The position numbers were made by a program, and so were the translations under genes. From assembly GCA_963969595.1 (NCBI GenBank), contig OZ018414.1, forward strand, positions 19,885,660 to 19,949,659: 64,000 bases of DNA, read 5' to 3'. The notes under the pieces are model-generated. The model was not told where the DNA came from, made no database searches, and saw only the letters and a list, made by a program, of their open reading frames with translations. The stretch comes from Neckera pumila. Its lineage: Eukaryota > Streptophyta > Bryopsida > Hypnales > Neckeraceae. How positions within the stretch are numbered: the first letter of the stretch is position 1; each line of letters opens with the position of its first letter. Shown in pieces: positions 12,246 through 23,313 of the stretch.

Positions 12246-12452
12246 AATGTTCGAGAAACTGATGAAGAGTGTGTGCAGTACAGAAAGCTTTATGATTAAC
12301 ACATGCATCGAAGTCACAGGGCAATACGTTGTACGCTGCTGGAAAGTACTCAGAGGCTTTGGAGTGCTATGCTAGCTAGCGCATTGGAAAGTGTCGCCAA
12401 CGATCCAAGTGCAAACGAGCTCCGTGCACAGTGCTACTCAAATCAAGCTGAG
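12246..12452 (+). pseudogene. TPR exon 2 fragment, copy 1
   Basis: This is a copy of TPR exon 2 (3,753-3,946) plus about 20 bp of its upstream intron, starting at CTGATGAAGAGTGTGTGC. It is damaged: a small insertion around ATGATTAACACATGC disrupts the KALSLANAS segment, and a CTAG duplication near 12,373 shifts the ALECYASAL segment. It stops inside the exon at TACTCAAATC. There is no other TPR exon nearby. Confidence 0.85.
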
Positions 12453-13337
12453 TTTAGATACATAACCTTCTCTTTTCACATGAAACAATATAGTCTAAAA
12501 CAAGCAAATAAGTTTAAACGAGTCATAAAACCATCCTCCTCATGCTTTGACAGAGCTGTACAATTTAACGATCTAGTATGGAGGAGAGATTATGTCCAAC
12601 TGAGTCGGGCCTCATCTCGTAATCAGTACTGTACATTTTGGAAAGAATGTCCTCACGAGTTTGCTGAAGAAGATCATTGATAGTTCAACAAAAAAAAAGC
12701 TTATACTGCAATAACTGAAGATACGATACTAAACCAGAGACCTCATGCATTGTTGAAGAAATGTCAGAGTACCATTCACAGGCATTTCCTCCATTGGGAA
12801 GGAGTGTATGCAAGCAAATTGGCAGCTCAAAGATGGCCTCGAATGTTATCAGTGCTTTGCTGCTGGCAATTTTAGTCCGAGGCACTTCAGTCTGCACATC
12901 TGGCCATCAATTCCGGCAATGCCTAACTACATCACTCTCTACTTTCAACTTACAGTACCTGCTCCCGATCCTTCCAGGCGATTGTGTAAAGGAAAACACC
13001 TAAGCTTCTTGACGTTCTGCCATCAAGATACGTACTACATACTTGCATTGAAGCTTTACCAGACATTTACGTGACTCAGCGTTGCACTAAATCCGACGCA
13101 GCCTGGTGACAAGAACCAGAAGCCGTGGAAAAATCAACAGCCCGATCAAGTTTGATTTCCAGGTCAAATTTCCAGTCAAGATTGCACCTCCAGTTTGCGA
13201 AAATCTTGACGAGATGCCAGCTCCAAAGAAGAAAAACGTTTCCATCTGCTCCTTGTCATGGATTTGAAAAGATTTACTCACTGGCAAGAAACCTTCATGC
13301 GGATGCACCCGACCACTCCAGTATGTGATTTCACCAC
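12453..13337. repeat. Block A 3' flank, shared with copies B, C and D
   Basis: This flank is duplicated at 53,655-54,545 (direct) and at 29,452-30,330 (inverted), with a shorter version at 24,165-24,413. Landmarks are CATCCTCCTCA, GATCATTGATAGTTCAAC, CTTCTTGACGTTCTGCCATC, AAATCCGACGCAGCCTG, and a block that can be read as VRENLDEMPAPKKE. Because this block keeps reading frames across copies on both strands I cannot decide which, if any, is translated. It may be the shared 3' UTR of the membrane-protein gene. Confidence 0.65.
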
Positions 13338-13883
13338 CTAAAGAGGCACATCCGTTTCGACTGGGACGATAACTCCTCGGTTGCGCGGCACCAATTCCGG
13401 TCTATAACACAACATCGCTAACGAAACCACAAAGATTGAAAGCCCGATCACTGCGAAGACGGTGACTGCAACAATGAACAATACTTGTGTTTGCTTCGAC
13501 GCGAGAGTTGGAGAGGTTATTGGCGCCTCAGATGCAGGAGGTGGCGAAAGGATTCTCGGTGCCAAGTCTGTCCCAGGCGTATCATCACTAGGAGAAGGTA
13601 GTGCCTGTCGCGAATTAGGAGGCGGCGAGGGAGGCCGAGGATTCGAAGGGCTTGGTGCAGATGCGTTTCCAGAGACTGCCGGTTCAGGTGCCGGTACCGC
13701 AGCTAGCTTCCTCTCCGTGCGATCGTGCACCTTAACATCTGGAGAACAACTGCGTGACTTGACGTTGCCGGAAATCGGAGAGTTGACAGCTAACGCGTAG
13801 CAAGAAAATGTGAGGAGCACAAGTACAAAGAAAGCTTGTACTGCTCGTCGACTCGTCGCTTGATCCTCCAAGACCGCCATCAT
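13338..13883 (-). CDS. Small proline-rich type I membrane protein, copy A
   Basis: 181 residues from the first of two adjacent ATGs (MMAVLEDQAT). A basic stretch and a hydrophobic run, AVQAFFVLVLLTFSCYALA, form a likely signal peptide cut near residue 33. Residues about 60-125 are rich in AP, SP and PPP dipeptides (PAPEPAVSGNASAPSPSNPR), typical of arabinogalactan/extensin-like glycosylated domains. A motif DDTPGTDLAPRILSPPPAS is kept in all copies. A second hydrophobic helix lies near 133-160, followed by a short basic tail ending ETDVPL. The plan matches the N-terminus of class I plant formins, but no FH1/FH2 exon follows. Role unknown; secretory-pathway or plasma-membrane location inferred. 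Confidence 0.65.
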   Translation of the reverse strand: MMAVLEDQATSRRAVQAFFVLVLLTFSCYALAVNSPISGNVKSRSCSPDVKVHDRTERKLAAVPAPEPAVSGNASAPSPSNPRPPSPPPNSRQALPSPSDDTPGTDLAPRILSPPPASEAPITSPTLASKQTQVLFIVAVTVFAVIGLSIFVVSLAMLCYRPELVPRNRGVIVPVETDVPL

Positions 13884-14700
13884 TGATTACTGCTCTACAA
13901 AGTCTCGGCCAAAATCTTTACCAGAACTGCACACACATTGATCATCACAAATTACTTAAACACTGATTTCCAACTATTCCAAATCTCGAATCTAGAGCTC
14001 ACTCAGCCTCCTTCATGCTCCACTGCTAGCACTTTTTTTCACCAAGGCTTCACACCAAAATCAATGCAGAATCTATAATTTGACGAGGAGGAAACAGCGC
14101 CATTTAAGATCCTAAAACCAAACCTAACAGCAAAGTTAACTCACGTGTCCACATAACCCGGAGACATGGTTCCTAGTACATACAGACATCCTACATGATT
14201 TGATTTGCTGCAAAACGATTGTACAGAATGCTCCTGAGTGAGTGCTAGAACAATTCGACGAGATCGGGATTAATTAATTTATCGTGCCGTTTCTTTGACC
14301 AAGGGTCTAAACAGATCACGAAGCAATCTCGGGCTAGCTAATTAAGTTAACGTTGAAGAGCTGCAAAATTAAAACTCGGGCTACGTTAAGGGCAACGAGA
14401 TGAGATGGAATAGAGGGATTCAGGATTTGCTTGCTCACACCAAGTCACGATCGTCGGTGGTGTGGAATGAAATCGAATTGAATGCAACGCAATTGAAACT
14501 GACGCGATGAGGGCGCTCCAAACATCAAGGTACAAAAAACTGATGATCGATCTGTGGTGCAGGGAAGGGATTGCGGGCTCCGCGCGCAATTTGAAGTGAG
14601 AGCAGTGGAGTGAGTCGGGGGGAAGGCGAACTTCGTGAGAAGCACTAAGTTAGCGTGCCCTGTGCCATTGCCACCATGTTAATTAATTAAACCACAGGGA
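13884..14700 (-). promoter_or_regulatory. Leader and promoter of membrane-protein copy A
   Basis: Reading the minus strand, a conserved leader runs from about 14,650 toward the ATG. It contains CGACGATCGTGACTTGGTGTGAGCAAGC-type words, TTAACGTAGCCCGAG, GCTAGCCCGAGATTG and TCTAGATTCGAGATTTGGAA. It then reaches a pyrimidine/TG tract with an acceptor (TGTGTGCAG|TTCTGG) about 45 bp before the start, so a 5' UTR intron is likely. The same leader is found at copies B, C, D, E and F. Confidence 0.55.
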
Positions 14701-14737
14701 ACTGAGTAATTTTTTTATTTTCTAAGTCATCAAAACT

Positions 14738-14880
14738 TTGAAATTCATTTTCTTTTCTGCCGGGCACTAGAATGCCACAAAACAAAGCCCATGCACCCCT
14801 CCTTGTAGAGAGCTTTCCGACAGTACCAAGAATATGACTTGGGGACTCACGTTTCAGGCTAGGAGAATCGGTGCCTGGGA
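14738..14880. repeat. R repeat, copy at block A
   Basis: This is one of seven copies of a repeat of about 165 bp. Conserved words on this strand are ACTTTGAAATTCA, TGCCACAAAACAAAGCC, TGCACCCCTC, GAGAGCTTTCCGACAGTACCAAGAA and GGGGACTCACG. It lies just outside the leader of membrane-protein copy A. Confidence 0.75.
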
Positions 14881-15179
14881 GTAAAAGTTATACCATCTTA
14901 AATAAAGTTTTCATGTTGCTAGCAAAAAAAGAAATCCACAAAAAATGAAATAAAATTGTTCAAAAATTGGTCCTTATAGATCTTATTTTTATCTACATCA
15001 GATGCTTTGATTTATTCCATTTAAATTAGTGATTTGAAAGTTATAAACAATCTTAGTTTTTGGACAAGCTAAGCATCTTCTTGAAAAAATAACTTATAGG
15101 ATTCAAATTTGAATGCAATTTTTATTATTTTTCAAAAATTAATTGCTTGACATGGTTAAATTTGCTTTCAAAAAACGTT
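14881..15179. other. AT-rich spacer
   Basis: No gene is visible. The words TTATAGGATTCAAATTTGAATGCAATTTT and CTAAGCATCTTCTTGAAAAAATAAC match the interior of the TTAA-type elements at 34.7 and 38.9 kb, so this is part of a related but decayed copy. Confidence 0.4.
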
Positions 15180-16855
15180 GCTTGACAATGGTCCTCTATG
15201 CATTAAGCCCCTAATGTTAAAGACTTTAGATTATTATAGTATATTTTAAAGACTTATATTTTATTTTTTTATTCAAGTTGTTTTTGAAGGATCATTTACT
15301 CATTTTTTGCACTAAAAATATTATTATTTGGGTCTTGACCTACTACTATAGTTCCTTTGAATTATAGAATATTTGTGAAGTAGAATTTTCAAAATTTATA
15401 TTGTACAAATGTTTAAGAACTAATCCACAAGAATCTTCAAAAAAATTGATGGATGAAAAAATGCATTGTTTTGTGCGTAGGATGTGTTTGTATTCATTTG
15501 ATGTTCAAATTTTAAACATTTGGTTCTTAAGGGATTAAATAATCAATGAAATAATGAATAGACTAATTAGTCAATTGAACCTCCTATGTTTAAAAGATGT
15601 TTTGAGTAGCTCATATGGAGCCTTTTTTGTGACCAAACTTTTTTAGTTTGCAATGAATACATACAATGTCTTTTATTGATTCTCATGATATAAAATTAGG
15701 GTCCTTCAAGACTAATATTTTTCATAGTACAAAGAATGAAATTATTGTTGAACATTTTCAACAATAATTACTTGTATACATTTACTTTTGGATGGATGAA
15801 GTATCTTTGTTGAAAGGGATTTGACAATTTGTCTAATTTTTTATCAATTTTTTAAAGTGTAAAAATAAACAATGCTAAAATGACTTGAACTTACCAACTC
15901 AAAAATGCCTAGGCCGGCTAAGATGATCAATAAGGTATATATGACCAAAACCAACATCATGTTGTATTATTCTTGTACATCTAATTTGCCCAAATATAGA
16001 ATTTAGGTACACTGTGTTAAATTTTTTAGTTTGTTGTAGCATTAGAAATTTTTCCAAAGTTACCCTTGTAATTTACCTCCTATTTGTAGAAGGAGCCAAT
16101 TTTTTTTTCCAAGGGCACCGGTTGCATCCTCTCACCTTATCAAAATCTTCTAGTTCCTTTTTTCTAGTACCAAATTCTCACTAGCCACTTTCTTTCAACT
16201 TCAAATTTGTAAAGGCTAGTCTTCTTCTTCCAATTGAAGACATGCTAATTTTGAAAGTAAACTCAAAATTTCATTTCATCAAGTAGACATGGATGACAAG
16301 CAAGGATTGACTACCACAACCAACTCTTAAACAGTTTCTGCCTTCACCTTTCCCAAAGATTTTAAGCCTCTCAACAACCAACCTCAAAGTAATATTAAGT
16401 CTTTTCCAAGAACATCTCTACTTCCAGTAAGTTGTGTATTAATCTTAGATTTGAAATGGCAAGTGGATAAAGTTTGACAATTTCACAACAAGTTGGTTGC
16501 GGCTCCTCCCAATCTTTTGTCCAGTTTTGGATCTTCCATTTTCACACTCCAAATTAATGTTGTTTTTCTAGGCATTTAAATGCCTAAAACCACCAAAAAT
16601 TAATTGAAGAGTGCTCACCAAACCTTAAGGAAAAATTTGAAGAAAAATGGGATGATGATGCTAAGTTGCTCTGAAAGTTAAAAATAATTCAGATGAAATC
16701 TCCAATTTGAAACGCAATTCATCCAAATATGTGGATGAAAAGACAATTTTGTCCAAAATATAGATACATTAGATACATGAATACGAAAATATTTGGCTAC
16801 ATCATTTTCTTGTATATTGCCTCTTCAACCATTCTCCAAAAACTAAAAATATAAA
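15180..16855 (-). repeat. Inverted dispersed repeat, right arm
   Basis: This is the reverse complement of 6,095-7,995. It begins with ACAATGGTCCTCTATGCATT and ends with ATTTGGCTACATCATTTTCTTG. The two arms bracket the RLK relic, TPR fragment 1 and membrane-protein copy A, with an inner gap of about 7.2 kb. Confidence 0.7.
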
Positions 16856-17235
16856 ATGGGAGTCCAACCGCTTAATATTTTCCCAAAGGCACGGGCTATC
16901 AATGAACTAACCAACAGGCGATTCTTCCCAAACATTGGTTTGTTGGGACTTCGCTTGTGTTGCACCGGTCGCTGCCGAGAATTCCAACACTTGGGGAGAG
17001 TCTTGAGTCTTGACGTTCTTTCGCTTTCTGTGTTGGATCTGGCTCTTTCGGTAAGGAGCTCAGAGTTTGCCGATTGTGTGCTTCATGAGATCCTGGATTT
17101 CTGAATCCCCTGTTGTTTGATTGAAGAGTTTCCTTGTAGGATGTTTGAATTTCTTAAAGGAATTGACGTGTTGGAGGATTTCGAGCAAGGAATTGTGTTG
17201 TTGAAATTCTTAAAGGAATTGAGGTGTTGGAGTAA
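16856..17235. other. Unassigned spacer before the USP pseudogene
   Basis: An 82-codon open frame (16,856-17,104, plus) has no recognisable motif. At about 17,146-17,232 a short imperfect direct repeat is present: AATTTCTTAAAGGAATTGA and CGTGTTGGAG recur as AAATTCTTAAAGGAATTGAG and GTGTTGGAG. Confidence 0.4.
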
Positions 17236-17367
17236 TACCGCTATTGGAACAACCGCCACTAGCGTCATACCAATTAATTCTCCCGTTCACGGGATTAGTC
17301 TCTGATTTGTGAGACGTGATAGTATTGGACGCAGTGACCCGTAGACGTTCCCAAGGAATAACTAGAG

Positions 17368-17663
17368 TGTTACAAACTAGGTTGTAACAATTAGGACTTG
17401 GGACTTGGAAAGGAGACGGTTAGGGAAGTTATTAAACAACGGGTCTCCTTGCTCCTTTAAAGAGCCAAGGGAGAGATGTATTCTTCATGTGATATTTTAT
17501 GAATCTAGAGCAACCTTGGAATGCATGGTGTGTGGTGAGCATGGGTGATGTCATGAGTAATGTTAGTGGCAATTTGCATACCTAAGTTGAACTTACACGT
17601 TTGATCGAGTAGGTAATTGGAGCATCGACCGTTGTTGATCCATGAAGAGTCCGATCCCTGACA
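17368..17663 (+). repeat. 5' LTR
   Basis: 296 bp, TGTTACAAACTAGG...CCCTGACA. It contains a likely promoter and transcript-start region around CTCCTTTAAAGAGCCAAGG. The primer-binding site begins directly after it. Confidence 0.93.
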
Positions 17664-18211
17664 TAATATCACATCCCATTTCGATGTTCTGAGAGCCTAC
17701 TGAAACTTGTGCCAGAATTTGAACGTCTAGGTGGAGGTCCCACCAAGGTGCATGATGCATGCACTCCAAGAAATTTCCGCGATAATTTGAAGGATCCGAG
17801 AGATGCAAATTGAGAGATCCAAGATAGTCCGAGAGATCGGTGAGCGCTGCAGTCCAGCAAGAGAATCGAGAAACCAGGCTGAGTGAGCATGCGGGAGAGC
17901 CGAGAGACCAGGCCGAGTAGGCAGAGCGCTGCAATCCAGCGAGAAGGGAGCTGCAGTCCAGCAAAGAGGACCGAGGAAGACCAGTGAGCATGCGGGAGAG
18001 CCAAGAGACCAGTGAGCATGGGGGGTATCGGGAGAACTGAGAGTCCGAGAGATTGGAGGGTAATCGGGAAGGAGATAATCGGGCTGAAGGGGATGACGTC
18101 TGCGGGGTGTCCTCGAGGCCAGCAGAGGGTCGGGAAGGAAGCTTCCCGAGACTGAGCAGTTCCAGTGGACTGGTTGAGTTTGTGCAACTGGGGAGGTGCT
18201 TGCGGACCGCA
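17664..18211 (+). other. Retrotransposon 5' untranslated region
   Basis: It is purine-rich and internally repetitive. GAGCATGCGGGAGAGCC and GAGAGACCAGG recur near 17,886 and 17,986, and CTGCARTCCAGC recurs at least three times between 17,850 and 17,960. No ORF with gag homology precedes the ATG at 18,212. Confidence 0.6.
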
Positions 18212-19276
18212 ATGGAGCAGGAGAGATCAGCGGAGTTGGGAGGTGGCGTACCGGCGCCGGAGGCTACGGAACCAAATTGGACAAAGTTCGTACGGCAACA
18301 AGTTCAAAAGGTCCTGCAGGCTGCAATGCCGCACCTGATCCAGCAATTGGCGGAGCATGCTGCGACTGTGAGATCTCCAATCGTGAATGTTGGGCCTACG
18401 CCAGCGGGCAATGGATGCAATACACCCAATTGGGAAAGTAAGGAATCAAAGGTGGCAGAGCCGGATAAATTTTCTAGAAAAAAAGGTAATGAAGTATATC
18501 GTTGGTTTGCCCAGCTTCGTTTGGTGTTTAGGGGAAAACCCCGCACCTATAGTGCTGATGCAGATAAGGTGGCTTATGCGTTATCCTACATGACAGGAGC
18601 CGCCCAAAATTGGGCAATGCCTTTGTTGCAAGCGCTTGACGAGGGACGTGAGCATGAACTATTGGAGAATTATGAGGCTTTCCGGAAGTCGGTTATCGGA
18701 GTTTATGGAGATCTTGATCGGCGGGATAACGCGGAAGATCGTCTCGGGAGACTTTGACAAACCGGCTCGGTTGCCACTTACATCTCTACTTTCAATGAAT
18801 ATGCAGCTCAGGTGGAATGGAACGAGTCCAGTTTGGTAGCACAGTTTCGCGGTGGCCTTAAGGATGAAATTTTAGATTCTGTGGCCACTGCGGAGCGTCA
18901 ACCATGCCGCTTACATGAGTGGATGGCCATGGCGTCCAGGATCGACGAGCGGCTCTGGGGAAGGAAGCAAACGCGTCGCTCGTCATCGGAATCTTTCAAT
19001 TCAAGATTACCTCCTAATTCCTCCTGTGATTCAACGGGGCGGTTTACACCAAATCCGGTTATCTCCGGGCCGGTGCCCATGGAGCTCGGAGCAATTCGTG
19101 GGACCGTGGCAAAGACGGCCGTAGAAAGAGTGGAGTACCAACGTCAAGGTAGGTGCTGGGGATGCGGCGAGGTTAGCCATGTCCGGGCCAAGTGTCCCAC
19201 AAACCCATCGCAGCCATTGACAATAGCAGCCACGGGGGAAGGGGAGAGCTCGGGAAAAGGTGGAGCTCGGGACTGA
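18212..19276 (+). pseudogene. gag of the Gypsy element, one stop codon
   Basis: It starts MEQERSAELGG. The gag core matches retrotransposon gag domains (WFAQLRLVFRG, ADKVAYALSYMTGAAQNWA) and continues past an in-frame TGA at 18,755 with TYISTFNEYAAQVEWNESS. A CCHC zinc knuckle, CWGCGEVSHVRAKC, sits at 19,153-19,194. The natural stop is at 19,274. The internal TGA is most simply a CGA to TGA change. The next frame (pol) overlaps it by up to 85 bp, so pol would be reached by frameshifting or re-initiation. Confidence 0.88.
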
Positions 19277-22200
19277 GTGATAACATTTTGTACCCGGGCA
19301 CGATTCAGTCCGCAACCACCACAATCTTGAGGGACGGAATGATTAAGGAATTTGTTGACGGTGAACACATTGCAACCGCAGCAAGTGGCTCTACTCCTCT
19401 TTACCTTCAAGCCACGATCGATCCAAGTGCACACCTCGCATTGGATGCCCACGTGAATTCTGTTGCGGCCTTGACTTTGGTGGATTCGGGAGCAACCGGA
19501 GTGTTCATGCACCCAAATTTTGCGGCACAATGTAAGGCTTCCTTGAAGAAAAAAGAGATACCACGGGAAGTGAGAGTCATTGACGGAAGAGTGATTAATT
19601 CCGGTCTCATTACGCATCAAGCTAAGGTGGAGCTCGTCCTTGGAGATCACCGTGAGATTTTGGTGGCGGATATCACCAATACCGGCCGATATGCATGTAT
19701 TTTGGGGACTCCTTGGCTTAATTGCCATGATCCGACGATTCGTTGGTCAAGGGGAGAAGTCATATTTGATTCTTCATACTGTCAAGAAAATTGTATAAAA
19801 AAAATTAATGTTGCAATGGGAGGTGAGCAGGGGACGATGGCCTTGACCACCAGTTTGGGTTCCCGGCCCTGTTCGGTGACACAAGGGGTGGACGGGTCCA
19901 GCAAATTGGTTGCACTTCCCGGCATAGGGACCACAAGCTCTGAGCCTCATCAGGCTGTTCAAGGGCTCACAGCGTCAAAGTCGGGCGACGACCCAGGAAG
20001 GACGCCGGTTCAAGGTGGAGTGGAAAAGAAAGCCTTTGGTGGGGTCGTAGGTAAAGTAAACTGCCAATTCGGGGAGCAGAGGGAGAAGGTTGTAGCACCT
20101 AAGTTCTCATTTGTCTCAACGGCAGGGTTCCGGTTATCAGCGAAGGATGCAGAGGTTTACGTTTTGGAGATAGCCGAATGTCAAGATACTGATGGATCTG
20201 TGAGGACCTCAATCCCAACGGAATATCAAGATTTGCAAGGAGTCTTTAGTGAAACCGCGTCAAATGAATTACCGGATCATAGCGCGTCTGACATGAAAAT
20301 AGAGTTTAAGGAAGGGCAAGAGCCAAAGAACACTGGGCTCCGGCCAATGTCACCCATGGAATTGGAAGAGTTACGTAAATATTTGGAGGAGAATTTAGGG
20401 AAAGGGTGGATTCGACGTTCTAAATCCCCCGTTTCAGCTCCAATCGTTTTTGCCCGGAAAAAAGATGGTTCTCTTAGGGCGTGTGTGGATTACCGTAATC
20501 TTAATAAAGTCACACTAAAAAACCGTTATTCTTTATCCTTGATTCCGGAGCTTACAGATCAGTTGGTGGGGGCGACTATATTTACAAAGTTGGATATACG
20601 ACAAGCGTATCATAGGGTGCGCATGGCTTTGGGTCATGAATTCAAAACGGCTTTCAAGACGCGATATGGTCTTTATGAATACTTGGTGATGCCATTCGGG
20701 TTGACAAACGCGCCAGCGCAATTTCAATCACATATGCAACAAATTTTTGGCGACCTCCTTGACATTTCAGTTGTAATCTACCTAGATGATATTCTTATTT
20801 TTTCAAAAACATTAGACGAACATTGATCGGTTGTAAGAGAAGTGTTACAGAGACTCCAACAACATGGGCTCTTTGCAAAGGAGTCAAAATGCGAATTTCA
20901 TCGGCAATCTGTGGAGTTTTTAGGAATGACAGTTTCTTCTAAGGGACTGGAAATGTGCCCAGACAAGGTTCAAACCATTTAGGAATGGCCTACTCCAAAG
21001 TCAGTTAAAGAGGTACAATCATTCCTTGGATTTGCGAATTTTTACCGGCGATTTATCAATGATTACTCGAGAGTGGCAATGCCTCTTACAGAATTAACAC
21101 GGAAGAATCAGCCTTTTGTATGCACTCCTCAAGCCGATGCAGCATTCAAGGAACTTCGGTCAAAATTTTTGCAGGCACCCGTGCTACTCCACCCTAATTT
21201 TGAGCGACCTTTCGTGGTGGAAACTGACGCATTGGATATGGCCACGGGGGCAATTCTGTCACAATATGGCGAGGACGGACAATTGCACCCGTGTGCATAC
21301 TGTAGTTCAAAAATGTCCCAGTTGAGCAGAATTATGATATTTACGATAAAGAGCTTTTGAGTATTGTGTTAGCATTTCAAGATTGTCGAGTGTATTTGGA
21401 GGGGTCTCCGCACCAAATCTTAATCATTTCGGATCACAAGAATTTGGAGTATTTTTTGACGACAAAGCAATTAAATAGGCGACAAGCTCGATGGTCCGAG
21501 TTTTTGTCCTCATTTAATTTTGAAATTCAACACCGGCTGGGCTCGTTCAACGGAAGAGCGGATGCACTATCAAGGCGAATAGATTTAATGAAAGGACATA
21601 CACCAAGAAAAAAACCACTATTTCGGCTAGCGGCTCTTGAACCGTGTCAACCAGTTTGGAGCGATGGTCACATTTTAGAACGTCTGAAGGAGGCTACGGA
21701 GGAGGATGTCACGTTGTCTCCGATACTTGCGTTATTTAAAAAAGATTGTACTAAACTATCAAGGGATATTCACCACCGACTTCAAGGATACACTTTTTGT
21801 GATGGAATCATCCGGTTCCAAGATAGAATATATGTGCCAGATGACGAGGACCTTCGACACCAAATCCTACGGGCAAGGCATGATGCTCCGGCCGCTGGCC
21901 ACCAAGGACGAGCAAAGACTTTGGAGTTGGTCACAAGGCAATTTTATTGGCCGACCCTACGCCGGTATGTGAATCGCTATGTCGATGGTTGTGACGTTTG
22001 TCAATGTTCAAAACCTACACATCATGCCCGTCACGGATTAATGCAACCTATTCCAGCGGCACACGGACCATGGAAGCGAGTTTCGACGGATTTCATTGTT
22101 AAGCTGCCAAGAAGCAAGGGTTACGACTCTATTATGGTCGTGATAGATAAAAACACTAAGTTGGGCCATTTTGTTCCCACACAGGAAACAGTTGATTCTC

Positions 22201-22895
22201 AAGAAACGGCTTCATTATACTTGCACCATATTTGGAAGCACCATGGGACCCCGCAGGAGGTCATATCGGATCGGGGCCCGGTTTTTATATCAAAATTTAT
22301 GTGAAGATTATGTAAGCTCTTAAAAATTAGGCCTTCCCCCACAACAGCTTTCCATCCGCAAACGGACGATCAAACCAAAAGAGTAAACCAAGTTCTTGAG
22401 CAATACTTAAGAATGTTCACTACTAGGCGTCAGGATGATTGGGTGGATCTCTTACCCCTTGCAGAATTTGCATATAACAATGCATTGCATGCAGCCATGG
22501 GATTCTCTCCATTTTACGCTACATACGGTTATCATCCGGCACTGTCTTTTATGACCCCAAGCTCATCCACGGTTCCAACGGCGGAAGATAGGGTAAAGCA
22601 TTTGCAACAGGTCCATGAGGAACTAAAAATCATGATTCAACTTGCAAGGGAGGAGGCTAAACGAAGTTATGACCGAGGACTTAAATTGCAACCGACGTTC
22701 CAAGTGGGAGACCAGGTTCTTCTTCGGCATCAAAAGATTGCCACAACCGCGCCATCACACAAGTTGGCCTCTAAATTCTTAGGGCCTTTTCCCATAACAT
22801 CAAAAATCTCGGACTTGGTTTACCGGTTGAAGTTGCCCAAGACCCTTCGCATTCATGATGTGTTTCATGTGTCATTACTTGAGAGGTATCGATAG
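19277..22895 (+). pseudogene. pol of the Gypsy element, frameshifted and with stops
   Basis: The frame opens at 19,192 inside gag. Protease has DSGATG (about 19,482). Reverse transcriptase has KKDGSLRACVDYRNLNK, LDIRQAYHRVR, MPFGLTNAPAQF and the catalytic YLDD at 20,779-20,790. RNase H starts near [19 protein letters not shown]. Integrase has the HHCC segment (HDAPAAGHQ ... CDVCQCSK) and DDE-domain landmarks (STDFIVKLP, ISDRGPVF, QVLEQYLR). Breaks: TGA at 20,824, TAG at 20,980, a one-base loss at about 21,315 (in SKMS before [13 protein letters not shown]), TGA at 22,302, TAG at 22,893. After the last stop a 30-bp duplication (22,938-22,991) repeats ITPDGDIE where a chromodomain would start. 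Confidence 0.9.
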
Positions 22896-23017
22896 GACAC
22901 AATTCCTGGTCAACGACGTACACCTCCGCCACCGATTATTACTCCTGACGGGGACATTGAGTGGGACATTACTCCTGACGGGGACATTGAGCAAACTTGA
23001 CACTAAGAGGGGGGTAA

Positions 23018-23313
23018 TGTTACAAACTAGGTTGTAACAATTAGGACTTGGGACTTGGAAAGGAGACGGTTAGGGAAGTTATTAAACAACGGGTCTCCTT
23101 GCTCCTTTAAAGAGCCAAGGGAGAGATGTATTCTTCATGTGATATTTTATGAATCTAGAGCAACCTTGAAATGCATGGTGTGTGGTGAGCATGGGTGATG
23201 TCATGAGTAATGTTAGTGGCAATTTGCATACCTAAGTTGAACTTACACATTTGATCGAGTAGGTAATTGGAGCATCGACCGTTGTTGATCCATGAAGAGT
23301 CCGATCCCTGACA
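23018..23313 (+). repeat. 3' LTR
   Basis: 296 bp, the same length as the 5' LTR, differing at two positions that I can see. Both read A here and G in the 5' copy. It is preceded by the polypurine tract and followed by the TAGAG target duplication. Confidence 0.93.

Larger units (their letters stand above)
17368..23313 (+). mobile_element. Full-length Ty3/Gypsy LTR retrotransposon
   Basis: 5,946 bp, bounded by 296-bp LTRs that start TGTTAC and end TGACA. The 5-bp direct repeat TAGAG flanks both ends (17,363-17,367 and 23,314-23,318), proving a single insertion. A degenerate tRNA-Met primer site (TAATATCACATCC, compare TGGTATCAGAGCC) follows the 5' LTR, and a polypurine tract AAGAGGGGGG precedes the 3' LTR. 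Order is gag, protease, reverse transcriptase, RNase H, integrase, which is the Ty3/Gypsy order. The integrase tail (LLRHQKIATTAPSHKLASKF, FHVSLLERYR) is chromovirus-like, but a chromodomain is missing. I noticed only two differences between LTRs (GGAAT/GAAAT and ACACG/ACACA), so the insertion is fairly recent. Confidence 0.95.

Noticed and set aside
13462..13800. 112-codon plus-strand frame rich in Gly
   Set aside because: Antisense shadow of the proline-rich membrane-protein gene; the same shadow appears at copies C and D.
17593..18212. Three overlapping minus-strand frames of 132-172 codons
   Set aside because: They lie antisense to the retrotransposon 5' untranslated region and reflect its internal repeats.
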